From positions 1 through 38,316 of the forward strand of contig JAAXXS010000009.1 of assembly GCA_013334395.1 (NCBI GenBank): DNA of 38,316 bases, written 5' to 3'. Positions 29,177 to 37,694 of the stretch are shown here, piece by piece; position 1 is the first letter of the stretch; the number at the start of each line of letters is the position of its first letter. Source of the stretch: Holophagaceae bacterium (GTDB taxonomy: Bacteria; Acidobacteriota; Holophagae; Holophagales; Holophagaceae). The notes below the pieces were generated by a model that had not been told where the DNA came from, ran no database searches, and was given only the letters and a program-made list of their open reading frames with translations. Made by a program: the position numbers and the translations under genes.

Positions 29177-29551
29177 CTACACTTCCGCGATGAGCTCGAT
29201 CTCGACCTTTGCGCCGCGGGGCAGGGCGGCGACCTGGACGGTGCTACGGGCGGGCTTGGCGGTGCCGAGGGCTTGTTCGTAGACGGCGTTGAAGGCGGCG
29301 AAGTCGCCGAGGTCGGTGAGGAAGACGGTGGTCTTCACCACGCGGTCCCAGCTGGTGCTGGCGGCGGCGAGGACGGCGCTGAGGTTCTTCAGCACCTGTT
29401 CGGTCTGGGCCTCGATGGGACCGGTGACCATCTCCATGGTTTCGGGGATCAGGGGGATCTGGCCGGCGGTGAAGAGGTGGTTGCCCGAGATCTTGGCCTG
29501 GCTGTAGGGGCCGATGGCGGCGGGGGCGGCGGGGGTCGAGATGGTGCGCAT
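29177..29551 (-). CDS. ridA: RidA family enamine/imine deaminase
   Basis: 124-residue member of the YjgF/YER057c/UK114 family, which hydrolyses reactive 2-aminoacrylate-type enamines and protects PLP enzymes. It has the N-terminal PAAIGPYSQAKISGNHLFTAGQ, the substrate-binding Arg in ARSTVQVAALPRGAKVEIEL and the terminal Glu region. I chose ATG 29549-29551 (GGAG upstream); the frame extends 16 codons further. It follows the SWIM gene on the same strand with a 75-base gap. Confidence 0.94.
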   Translation of the reverse strand: MRTISTPAAPAAIGPYSQAKISGNHLFTAGQIPLIPETMEMVTGPIEAQTEQVLKNLSAVLAAASTSWDRVVKTTVFLTDLGDFAAFNAVYEQALGTAKPARSTVQVAALPRGAKVEIELIAEV

Positions 29552-29626
29552 GGAAAACTCCAGGAAACGGCAAGCCAATAACCATACCCCGGAAAGCAAG
29601 GGAAGAGGATCAGACGAGGCCTTTGG

Positions 29627-30601
29627 TCAGTGCTTCTTGCCCCAGCGGCGCTTCTTGTGGCGCCAGTTGCGGCCGGGCTTGGGGGCGGGCTGGAGGGGGG
29701 CATCGAAGGGCGAGGCCGGCTGTTCCAGCTCGGGCTCGCCGTCGCCGTCGCCGTCGTCCATGCGCCGGGGGCCTTCCTCGATCTGCTGCTGCACCCACTG
29801 GGCCGTGCGGTGCATGAGCGCAGCCAGGCAGAGGCTGGTCTCGATGCGAGCGTAGGGCAGGGGGCCGAGCTGGGTGAACACCGAGGGATCCGGCGGGATC
29901 ACGCGCGGGATGACCACCTCGGGCAGCGGCATGGGCAGGGCGTCGTAGGCCTCCTCCGGCAGATGGCGCCAGGGCTCCGGCTGGGCCTGTTCCTGCTTGA
30001 GCAGATCGGCCACGGTCAGCCGCTTCTTGGGGGGTCGGCCCCGCTTCTTGGGGGCGGCCACGGCGGCGGCGTCCAGGGCAGTCTGGAGGGCCTTGAGGAC
30101 CTCCTCCCGGCTCTTGCCGCGCAGGTCGAAGAGCAGCCAGGGGTCGCGGTCCAGGGCCTCGGCCATGACGTAGCACACGGCGGCCACGTGCTTGCAGGGG
30201 TTGGCCCAGTCTGGACAGTCGCAGTGGGTCTGCAGCTCCTTGGGCACGCGGGGATAGAGGCTGGCGCCGGCCTCGCGGAAGGTCTCGTCCAGGCCCTGGG
30301 GCATCTCGCCCGCGAGCAGCGAGGCCACGAAGCGGCTCTCCAGGGCGATGCGGTCCAGGGCCTTCGCCCACTGGGCCGAGGTGAGGGCCGGCAGGCCCAG
30401 GGTCACGTTGTAGGTCTTGCGGCCGTGGACCCGGGCCTGGATCTCGCCGGGCTGCACGCCGAAGTGGGAGACGTGGCCGTCCTCGGCGTACTTCTTCCCG
30501 CGGGGCAGCCGGTTCTCGTAGTCATCCCCGAGCTTCTCGAGGCCTTGGATCCAGAGGCGGCCCCACCAGGTGGCGCCGAAGCGGTCGGCGTGGCTCATCA
30601 T
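29627..30601 (-). CDS. SWIM zinc-finger protein
   Basis: 324 residues, no membrane segments. The SWIM finger has the CxC...CxH pattern as HCDCPDWANPCKHVAAV (about 127-143), preceded by a conserved N-terminal domain (TWWGRLWIQGLEKLGDDYENRLPRG, in pieces; HGRKTYNVTLGLPALT). A basic Pro-rich linker (PKKRGRPPKKR, an AT-hook-like GRP core) and a long charged C-terminus follow (NWRHKKRRWGKKH). SWIM domains are proposed nucleic-acid or protein binding modules. The ATG overlaps the SNF2 gene stop (ATGA), a known partnership. Confidence 0.9.
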   Translation of the reverse strand: MMSHADRFGATWWGRLWIQGLEKLGDDYENRLPRGKKYAEDGHVSHFGVQPGEIQARVHGRKTYNVTLGLPALTSAQWAKALDRIALESRFVASLLAGEMPQGLDETFREAGASLYPRVPKELQTHCDCPDWANPCKHVAAVCYVMAEALDRDPWLLFDLRGKSREEVLKALQTALDAAAVAAPKKRGRPPKKRLTVADLLKQEQAQPEPWRHLPEEAYDALPMPLPEVVIPRVIPPDPSVFTQLGPLPYARIETSLCLAALMHRTAQWVQQQIEEGPRRMDDGDGDGEPELEQPASPFDAPLQPAPKPGRNWRHKKRRWGKKH

Positions 30602-33600
30602 GGCGCCACCTCCTTCGCGGTGCGCCGCACGGGCTTGGGGGCGGCTTCCTCGCCGTTGCCTTCATCCGGGTCCAGCAGCTCGGCGTCGGGATCCAGCGCC
30701 ACCAGTTGGCGCAGGGCGTCGTCGTCGAGCTCGGTGAGCCAGCCTTCGCCGGAGCCGACCACGCGGTCCGCGAGGTCGCGCTTGGACTCCAGCAGCGCGT
30801 CGATCTTCTCTTCCAGGGTGCCGATGGTGACCAGCTTGTGGACCTGCACGTTCTTGGTCTGGCCGATGCGGTAGGTGCGGTCCGTGGCCTGGTCCTCCAC
30901 GGCGGGGTTCCACCAGCGGTCGAAGTGGAAGACGTGGGTGGCGGCCGTGAGGTTCAGGCCCACGCCGCCCGCCTTGAGGCTGAGCAGCAGCACCGGGGCC
31001 GCGTCCGCGTCCTCCTGGAAGGTGCGCACCATCTCGTCGCGGCCCTCGCGGGTGGTGCCGCCGTGCAGGAAGGGCGGCTCGAAGCCCAGGGCCTCCTGGA
31101 GGTGCACCTGCAGCCGGTCGCCCATCTCCTTGAACTGGGTGAAGACCAGGGCGCGCTCGCCGGCCTCCACGACCTCCTCAAGCATCTCGGTGAGGCGGTC
31201 CAGCTTGCCGCTGCGGCCACGGTAGGGACCCTGCTGCTTGAGGAACTGGCTCGGGTGGTTGCAGATCTGCTTGAGGTGCGTGAGCAGGGCCAGGATGCGG
31301 CCGCGGCGCTCGATGCCCGTGGCCGCGTCCAGGTCCTCGTCCATCTTCTCGACGCGGTACTGGTAGAGCTCCGCCTGCTCGCGGCTGAGGGTGGTGTACA
31401 CCTTCATCTCGTGCTTCTCGGGCAGGTCCTGGATGATGCTCTTGTCGCTCTTGAGGCGGCGGAGGATGAAGGGGCCGATGCGCTGGCGCAGCTCGTTGGC
31501 GGCGTCGGGATCGCGGTACTTCTCGATGGGCGTGGCGAAGCGCTCCTTGAACTGGGACTCGCTGCCCAGATAGCCGGGCAGCCCGGCGCTCATGATGGCC
31601 CAGAGCTCTGTGAGGCGGTTCTCGATGGGCGTGCCCGTGAGGGCGAGGCGGAAGCTGCCGCGCAGCTTGCGGATGGCCTTGGCCTGGGCCGAGCCGGCGT
31701 TCTTGATGGCCTGGGCCTCGTCCACGACGATCATGCCCCAGTGCCGCTTGGCGAAGGTCTCCTCCTCGCGGCGCACCACGCCATAGGTGGTGAGCACCAG
31801 GGTGTGGGGCTTGAAGGTGGCGGGCAGGCGGTCCCGGTTGTTGCCGTGGTGCACGAAGACCGGCAGGGTCGGGGCGAACTTGGCCAGCTCGCGCTCCCAG
31901 TTGCCCAGCAGCGACGTGGGGCAGACCAGCAGCGTGGCCGGGCCCTCCTTGGGCTTCTGGGTCTGCCGGTGCAGCAGCAGGGCCAGCACCTCGATGGTCT
32001 TGCCCAGGCCCATGTCGTCGGCGAGGATGCCGCCGAGACCCAGGCGGCACAGGCCCTCCAGCCAGGCCAGGCCGCGCAGCTGGTAGGGGCGCAGCTGGCC
32101 CTGGAAGCTGGCGGGCTGGGTGATGGGCTTGTCGGGCAGGATCTTCAGGTCCTCCAGGGCCGCGCCGAAGTCGCCCGCGACCTCCACCTCGATGGCTTCG
32201 CTGACGCCGGGGATGCTGGCGGTGCCCGTGAGGGCGGCGGCCAGGGCCTCGCCCTTGCTCATGCTGCCGAAGCCCGCGCCGCGGCTGGCCTGGATCACGG
32301 AGCTGATCTGCTTGAGGGTCTCGGGATCCAGGGCCACCCACTTGCCCTTCCAGGCCACCAGCGGGTGCTTGAGGCTGGCCATCTGGGCGAAGTCCTCCAC
32401 GCTCAGGGCGTCGTCGCCGAGCATGAGCGACCAGTCGGCGCTGACGCTGCCCTCGAGGCCCGCCTGGGCCAGGGGGGTGGCCTCGGCCACGTCCCTGGCG
32501 CCCAGGCGCACCTTGGCGCGCAGCCGCTTCGCCCCGCCGAAGTCCGCCAGGGCCTCGGGGATGTGGACAAGGAAGCCCGCCTCCTTCAGCTGGGCGGCGC
32601 CCCGGGTCAGGAAGCCCCAGGCCTCCGTGGGCCGCAGGACCAGATCCTCGGGCTTCTGGCCGGAGAGGGCCCGCTCCAGGGCCGGGAAGAAGGGCACCGC
32701 CCGGGCCAGGCCGCGCAGCAGGGCCTGGCGGGCCTGCAGCACATCGGCCTCCGTGGAGGGCTCCCAGAGCTTGGCCACGCCGATGTCGGCCCCGGCCTCG
32801 GTCTCCAGGCCCACCTTGAGGATCCAGCCCTCTTCGGCCAGGCGGTCGGCGTCCTGCACGGTCTGGCTGATGGCGGGCACCGGGGGCGCCTCCAGGCGCA
32901 GGCTCGGCCGCAGCCACTGGGGCCGGGCGCCCTCGCTCCACTGGTCCAGCTGCTCGCCCAGGGTGCGCTCGGTGATGCCGATGGTGGGGAACTCCGGCAG
33001 CTGGTGGGAGAGGGCCACCATGATCCGCTCGTCCCAGGGCAGCCGGTCGCGCTTGTGGCCGCGCAGCCGGTGGATGAGGCCCAGGCGCGGGTCATCCCCG
33101 GCCCGGAGGCCCCCGGCCACGAAGCGCATGATGAAGTCGGCGCCATCTTCCAGGAAGGCGGTCAGCACCTTATCGGCAGCCGGCGGCAGGGCCAGGTCAT
33201 CCTCGATGTCAAAGGCGTCCAGCTCCCCCAGGGGGACAGTCTTGGTGAAGGCCCAGAGGTCGGCCTCGGGGAAGGCCAGGGCGGCGGGCGGCATGGCTTC
33301 CGCCAGCTCCCGCAGGATGGCGCGGTCCGAGGGGCTGGTGAGGCTCACGCCCCAGCGGGCCTTCCAGGGGTTGCCGGTGGTGTCCAGCTGGGGCAGCAGG
33401 GCGCCGCGGACCACCAGGGACTGGAGCAGGCGCAGGGCGGTGGCCCAGTAGCGCAGGGTCGGGCCGGCGTTCCCGGGCCGCAGGGCCAGGGAGGACAGCC
33501 AGGGATAGGCCCGCTGCCAGCGGAGGGGCAGGGTGTGCATCTCCACCAGGGAGCCGTCGGCCACGAAGAGCTGGGCCTTGGCGGGGGTGAGCCGCTCCCG

Positions 33601-33723
33601 GCCCTGGAGCTCGCCGGGGATCGTCCGGAGCGCCCGGAGCCACTCGGCAGGTTCCACCGCCTCGGGCATGCAGAGCAGAAAACCCCGGTCCTGGGGCCGA
33701 TACTGGAGGAAGGGATTCAGCAT
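30598..33723 (-). CDS. SNF2-family DNA-dependent ATPase/helicase
   Basis: 1041-residue motor. Residues 1 to about 540 are a large accessory region typical of bacterial SNF2 proteins paired with SWIM proteins (contains a SNF2-associated DUF-like region). The motor starts near 545: QLRPYQLRGLAWLEGL, Walker A DDMGLGKTIEV, DEAQ box (about 667-670), LTGTPIENRLTELWAI. The second RecA domain has ALVFTQFKEMGDRL, LLLSLKAGGVGLNLTAATHVFHFDRWWNPAVEDQATDR and YRIGQTKNVQVHKL (in pieces). The substrate, DNA-protein complexes, and the biological role are not known from sequence. Ribosome binding site is weak. The gene diverges from rpiB. Confidence 0.95.
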   Translation of the reverse strand: MLNPFLQYRPQDRGFLLCMPEAVEPAEWLRALRTIPGELQGRERLTPAKAQLFVADGSLVEMHTLPLRWQRAYPWLSSLALRPGNAGPTLRYWATALRLLQSLVVRGALLPQLDTTGNPWKARWGVSLTSPSDRAILRELAEAMPPAALAFPEADLWAFTKTVPLGELDAFDIEDDLALPPAADKVLTAFLEDGADFIMRFVAGGLRAGDDPRLGLIHRLRGHKRDRLPWDERIMVALSHQLPEFPTIGITERTLGEQLDQWSEGARPQWLRPSLRLEAPPVPAISQTVQDADRLAEEGWILKVGLETEAGADIGVAKLWEPSTEADVLQARQALLRGLARAVPFFPALERALSGQKPEDLVLRPTEAWGFLTRGAAQLKEAGFLVHIPEALADFGGAKRLRAKVRLGARDVAEATPLAQAGLEGSVSADWSLMLGDDALSVEDFAQMASLKHPLVAWKGKWVALDPETLKQISSVIQASRGAGFGSMSKGEALAAALTGTASIPGVSEAIEVEVAGDFGAALEDLKILPDKPITQPASFQGQLRPYQLRGLAWLEGLCRLGLGGILADDMGLGKTIEVLALLLHRQTQKPKEGPATLLVCPTSLLGNWERELAKFAPTLPVFVHHGNNRDRLPATFKPHTLVLTTYGVVRREEETFAKRHWGMIVVDEAQAIKNAGSAQAKAIRKLRGSFRLALTGTPIENRLTELWAIMSAGLPGYLGSESQFKERFATPIEKYRDPDAANELRQRIGPFILRRLKSDKSIIQDLPEKHEMKVYTTLSREQAELYQYRVEKMDEDLDAATGIERRGRILALLTHLKQICNHPSQFLKQQGPYRGRSGKLDRLTEMLEEVVEAGERALVFTQFKEMGDRLQVHLQEALGFEPPFLHGGTTREGRDEMVRTFQEDADAAPVLLLSLKAGGVGLNLTAATHVFHFDRWWNPAVEDQATDRTYRIGQTKNVQVHKLVTIGTLEEKIDALLESKRDLADRVVGSGEGWLTELDDDALRQLVALDPDAELLDPDEGNGEEAAPKPVRRTAKEVAP

Positions 33724-33767
33724 GGAGCGCCGCTGCGGCGGTAGGCTGAGAGCCAGGGGGCGGAGCG

Positions 33768-34202
33768 ATGCGACTTGGATTTGCGAGCGATCATGCTGGA
33801 TTCGACCTGAAGGAGCGGCTCAAGGGCTGGGCGCGGGAACACGGTCATGAGGTGGTGGACTTCGGCACGGACGGCTCGGCCTCGGTGGACTATCCGGATT
33901 TCGCGCACCGCGCGGCGGAGGGCAGGGATCAGTGGGAGCGCCTGGTGTTGGTCTGCGGATCCGGCATCGGCATCAGCATTGCGGCCAACCGCCATGCTGG
34001 CATCCGCTGCGCGCTGGTGACCTCCCCCGAGCACGCGGCACTGGCCCGGCAGCACAATGACGCAAACGCCATCGCTTTCGGCCAGCGGCTAACGGATCCG
34101 CTCAATGCAGAATCCTACCTGAAAATCTTCCTGGATACACCTTTTGAGGGCGGAAGGCACCAGGGGCGGGTGGACAAGATCGAGTGGAAAGGCTGCTGCT
34201 GA
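33768..34202 (+). CDS. rpiB: Ribose-5-phosphate isomerase B
   Basis: 144-residue enzyme of the pentose phosphate pathway interconverting ribose 5-phosphate and ribulose 5-phosphate. Visible: SDHAGFDLKERL near the N-terminus, the active-site CGSGIGISIAANRHAGIRCAL and the HNDANAIAFGQRL motif. GGAG precedes the ATG; a TAGGCT (33742-33747) may be a -10 box. Its stop overlaps the rph start by one base (TGATG). Confidence 0.95.
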   Translation: MRLGFASDHAGFDLKERLKGWAREHGHEVVDFGTDGSASVDYPDFAHRAAEGRDQWERLVLVCGSGIGISIAANRHAGIRCALVTSPEHAALARQHNDANAIAFGQRLTDPLNAESYLKIFLDTPFEGGRHQGRVDKIEWKGCC

Positions 34203-34918
34203 TGCGCGGAACCGAGGAATTACGTCCCCTGACCATGGAAAAGAGCGTTCAGCTCCATGCCTCCGGCTCCTGCCTGGTGAAGCTGGGCCGGACCCACGTC
34301 CTCTGCGCCGCCAGCCTGGAGGAGCGGGTGCCGGGCTGGATGAAGGGGCGGGGCCAGGGCTGGCTCACCGCCGAATACGGGATGCTGCCCGCCGCCACCC
34401 ACACCCGGTCTGACCGCGAGGCGGCCCGGGGCAAGCAGCAGGGCCGCACGGTGGAGATTCAGCGGCTCATTGGCCGCAGCCTGCGCCAGGCCGTGGACCT
34501 GGGCGCCCTGGGCGAGCGCACCCTCACCGTGGACTGCGACGTGCTCAATGCCGACGGCGGCACCCGCTGCGCGGCCATCACCGGCGCCTGGGTGGCCGTG
34601 GCGCTGGCGCTGCGGAGCCAGGGGCTGGAGGCGGCCCTGGTGCGCCAGGTGGCGGCCGTGAGCGCCGGGATCGTGGAGGCGGGCGAGGTCAGGCGCGGGC
34701 TCGTGCTGGACCTGGAATACGAAGAGGACCACCTGGCCGCCGTGGACTGCAACCTGGTGGCGGCCCGTCTCGTGGCGGGCGGTGAGCTGGAGCTGGTGGA
34801 GCTCCAGGGCACCGGTGAAGGCCGGTCCTTCACCCGCGCCGAGGCGGCGGGGCTCATGGACCTGGGCCTGGCGGGCTGCGCAGCGCTCATGGAGGCGCAG
34901 CGGATCGCCCTCGCATGA
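34202..34918 (+). CDS. rph: Ribonuclease PH
   Basis: 238-residue phosphorolytic 3'-5' exoribonuclease that trims tRNA precursors. Core motifs are clear: RGQGWLTAEYGMLPAATHTRSDREAA (in pieces), GKQQGRTVEIQRLIGRSLRQAVDL, CDVLNADGGTRCAAITGAW, AVSAGIVEAGEVRRG, LDLEYEEDHLAAVDCNLV and VELQGTGEGRSF. The N-terminus is a few residues shorter than E. coli RNase PH (the GR of MRPxGR is missing), and the DMN catalytic-region triad is DCN. The Asp pair is otherwise intact, so activity is likely. The stop overlaps the patatin gene start (ATGA). Confidence 0.93.
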   Translation: MRGTEELRPLTMEKSVQLHASGSCLVKLGRTHVLCAASLEERVPGWMKGRGQGWLTAEYGMLPAATHTRSDREAARGKQQGRTVEIQRLIGRSLRQAVDLGALGERTLTVDCDVLNADGGTRCAAITGAWVAVALALRSQGLEAALVRQVAAVSAGIVEAGEVRRGLVLDLEYEEDHLAAVDCNLVAARLVAGGELELVELQGTGEGRSFTRAEAAGLMDLGLAGCAALMEAQRIALA

Positions 34919-37650
34919 GAGCCCTGCTGTTGGCAGCGGCCCTGCCCGCCCTGTTGGCGGGCCAGGGCGTGCCGGCAGTGGAACCCGGCAAGCCCGCCGC
35001 GCCGAGGCGCATCGAGGTCGCCCTCCAGGCCCCGGATATGGTGTTCCGGTTCCTGCCGCGGGTGGTCATCCCCGGCATGCCCCGGGTGGCGGTGGCCTTG
35101 AGCGGCGGCGGGGCCCGGGGTCTGGCGCACATCGGAGTCCTCCAGCGCCTGGAGGAAGTGGGCTATCCCCTGGACAGCATCACCGGCACCAGCGCCGGGG
35201 CCCTGGTGGGGGCCCTCTATGCCAGCGGCTTCTCCGGGCGGGAGGTCGAAGACCTCTTCAGCCGGCTCGACCTGACCCGGGCTTTTCTCGAGCCCCTCTG
35301 GCGCAACCCCGGCGAGACCCTGGAGGAGCAGGAGGACCGCAGCACCCCCTTCATCTCCCTCGAGCGCCATGAGGGTCGCCTGAGCCTGGCCCAGGGCCTG
35401 CGCAGCGGGGTGGAGATGCAGCACACGCTGCAGGGCCTGCTGGCACGCGGCGCCTACTTCTCCGGCGGGGACTTCAACCGCCTCCAGCGCCCTCTGCGCG
35501 TGCTGGCCACCAACCTGGAGACGGGCCAGGGCCGGGTCTTCGACCGCGGCGACCTGGTAGAGGCGGTGCGCGCCTCCATGTCCATTCCCGGCGGCTTCCG
35601 GCCCGTGGTCATCGAGGGGCAGCAGTATGTGGACGGCGCGCTGGTGGAGAACCTGCCCGTGACCACGGCCAAGGAGGCCTTCCACCCGGATCTGGTCATC
35701 GCCATCGACACCAGCGCGCCGCTGGAGCGGCGGCCCTCCACGAACATCTTCTCCGTGGCGGCCCGCAGCCTGGACCTGGTGGTGGAGCGCCGCCAGTGGG
35801 AGAGCCGCGCCGCGGCGGACTTCCTCATCCGTCCCGAGATCAAGGACGTGCCCTTCCTGGAATATGGCATCCACAGCACCACGCTGGTGCGGCAGGGCCG
35901 GGAGGCCTTCGAGGCCCGGCGGGACGCCATGGACGAGCTGCTGCGGAGCCGGCTGGATCAGGAGCGCCTGGAGGTGGCCCGCGTGGCCGTGGACCTGCCC
36001 GGCGGCCTGGGATCACCGGTGGCGGCGATCCTGGCCGAGGCGCTGCAGTCCACCAAGACGGGCATCCGGGTGCAGGACGCTCAGATCCTCCTGCAGCAGA
36101 TCCTGGTCCACGGCCAGGCCCGGGAAGCCTGGATCACGGTGGACCCCGACCGGGTGCTCACGGTCCACCTGCGGCCTTTCCCGGCCGTTGCGGCGGTGGA
36201 GACCGCGGTGCCGGAGGCCTGGCGCTCCTACATCCTGGAGCTGGCGGAGACCGCCATCCCCGTGGGGCAGCCCTTCAATCCCGAGTCCTTTGGCCGCCTC
36301 ATGGCCCAGGTGGTCTTCCAGTGCCTCATGGAGGGTCAGCCCCTCATGGATGCGCGGGGCTCCCACTTTGATGCCGCGACGGGCCGGGTGCACATCGTCC
36401 TCCGGGAGCCGCTGGTGGCCAAGGTCGAGGTGCGGGCGACCCCGGGCGCGGCGCTGGACGAGGCCCAGCTCCTGGAGTTGCTCGGGACGCTGAAGGGCCG
36501 CCCCTTCCGGCCCTACCTGCTCCAGACGCGCATCGCCCTGGCGGAGCACCGTCTCCACCTGGCGGAGCTGCGCTACCAGATCCGGCCCGAGGGCGCCGAC
36601 GGTCTTGCCATCACGCTGGTGCCGGTGCCCCAGCAGCAGGAGCGCCTGGACCTCACCCTGGGCTACGAGTCCACCCTGGGCGGCACCCTGGGCGTGGCCT
36701 ACCGGGCCCTGGACCTGGGCTTCAAGGGCACGGAGCTGGAGCTGAGTGGCATCCGGAACCGCCTGCAGGAGCAGGCCTCCCTGAGCCTGCGCAGCCCCTT
36801 CGGCTTCTCGCCGGGCACGGGCATCGAGTTTGACGCGAACTACTGGCAGCAGCGCCTGGACGTGCCGCTCTACTGGCGGACCCCGGCGCTGCCTGGCAAC
36901 GGCCTGGACGCCCGCATCAGCGCCTCGGACCTGATGGTGAAGACCTACTTCCGGTTCAGCAACCTGGGCACGGGCAAGGTGAGCCTGGACCTGAGCCGCC
37001 GCAACGCGGCCTACCGGGAGGACGGCCAGCGCGCCACCCAGACCCAGGACGCGTTCTTCCTGTCGGGCGAGTGGGACAACTTCGACCGGCGCACCCTGCC
37101 CCGCGAGGGGCTGCTGCTGCGGGCCCGCTTCGGGGCGGGCCACGCCCATGAGGGGCCGCTGCCGTCCGCCGACTTCCTGCAGAGCTACTTCCGCGCCCGG
37201 GGCCTCGCCACCTTCGGCGACGTCGTGGGAGCGGACCTGGACGTGGAGTGGGGCCAGAGCCGGAACCTGCCCCTGGACCGCTGGTGGGTGGTGGGTGGGC
37301 CCTCCTTTGTCATCGGATCCCGGTCCATGGGCTTCATGGTCCCGAACTTCGCCGCGATCCGCTTTGGCATTCCCTTCCGCTTCTACCTGGGCCTGGGCCT
37401 CACGGTGGAGCTGGCCCCCCGCTTCGACCTGGCCTGGGTGTCCCAGAGTCGGTCCGCCCTGCTGGACGGCAGCGTCTCCCCCCGGGGCCACGGGGCGGGG
37501 CTCATGCTGCGCACAGCTCTCTCCAACTTCTATGTGGAGATGGCCTACGGCTTCCTCAAGCTGCAAACCCCTCAGGACAAGGGCCGGGCCGTGGGCAGCT
37601 TCAACTTCCTGATCGGCACCCAGCCCTTCGACCTCTGGAAGCGTCACTGA
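34915..37650 (+). CDS. Patatin-like phospholipase fused to POTRA and BamA-like beta-barrel (PlpD type, type Vd secretion)
   Basis: 911 residues. Signal peptide about 1-16. Patatin domain about 56-330: oxyanion GGGARGLAH, nucleophile Ser93 in GTSAG, catalytic Asp240 in VDGALVENLPV. A POTRA-like region follows (about 430-570), then a 16-strand-type BamA/Omp85 barrel from about 580 (RLDLTLGYESTLGGTLGVAYR in pieces; NFDRRTLPREGLLLRARF; FNFLIGTQPFDLWKRH at the end). This order is that of PlpD of Pseudomonas, where the barrel secretes or displays the lipase. The terminal residue is His rather than Phe or Trp, slightly unusual for an Omp. It overlaps rph by four bases, unusual company for an outer-membrane protein. 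Confidence 0.93.
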   Translation: MRALLLAAALPALLAGQGVPAVEPGKPAAPRRIEVALQAPDMVFRFLPRVVIPGMPRVAVALSGGGARGLAHIGVLQRLEEVGYPLDSITGTSAGALVGALYASGFSGREVEDLFSRLDLTRAFLEPLWRNPGETLEEQEDRSTPFISLERHEGRLSLAQGLRSGVEMQHTLQGLLARGAYFSGGDFNRLQRPLRVLATNLETGQGRVFDRGDLVEAVRASMSIPGGFRPVVIEGQQYVDGALVENLPVTTAKEAFHPDLVIAIDTSAPLERRPSTNIFSVAARSLDLVVERRQWESRAAADFLIRPEIKDVPFLEYGIHSTTLVRQGREAFEARRDAMDELLRSRLDQERLEVARVAVDLPGGLGSPVAAILAEALQSTKTGIRVQDAQILLQQILVHGQAREAWITVDPDRVLTVHLRPFPAVAAVETAVPEAWRSYILELAETAIPVGQPFNPESFGRLMAQVVFQCLMEGQPLMDARGSHFDAATGRVHIVLREPLVAKVEVRATPGAALDEAQLLELLGTLKGRPFRPYLLQTRIALAEHRLHLAELRYQIRPEGADGLAITLVPVPQQQERLDLTLGYESTLGGTLGVAYRALDLGFKGTELELSGIRNRLQEQASLSLRSPFGFSPGTGIEFDANYWQQRLDVPLYWRTPALPGNGLDARISASDLMVKTYFRFSNLGTGKVSLDLSRRNAAYREDGQRATQTQDAFFLSGEWDNFDRRTLPREGLLLRARFGAGHAHEGPLPSADFLQSYFRARGLATFGDVVGADLDVEWGQSRNLPLDRWWVVGGPSFVIGSRSMGFMVPNFAAIRFGIPFRFYLGLGLTVELAPRFDLAWVSQSRSALLDGSVSPRGHGAGLMLRTALSNFYVEMAYGFLKLQTPQDKGRAVGSFNFLIGTQPFDLWKRH

Positions 37651-37694
37651 TACCCTGAAGGTCTGTTTTCCATCGCTCTTTGCCCGAGGCTGCC

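Noticed and set aside
30706..33744. 1012-codon open frame on the plus strand, antisense to the SNF2 gene
   Set aside because: Long antisense frames are expected in DNA this GC-rich; the translation is a Gly/Leu/Gln/His/Ala-rich shadow with no motif, and the opposite strand has a complete SNF2 protein.
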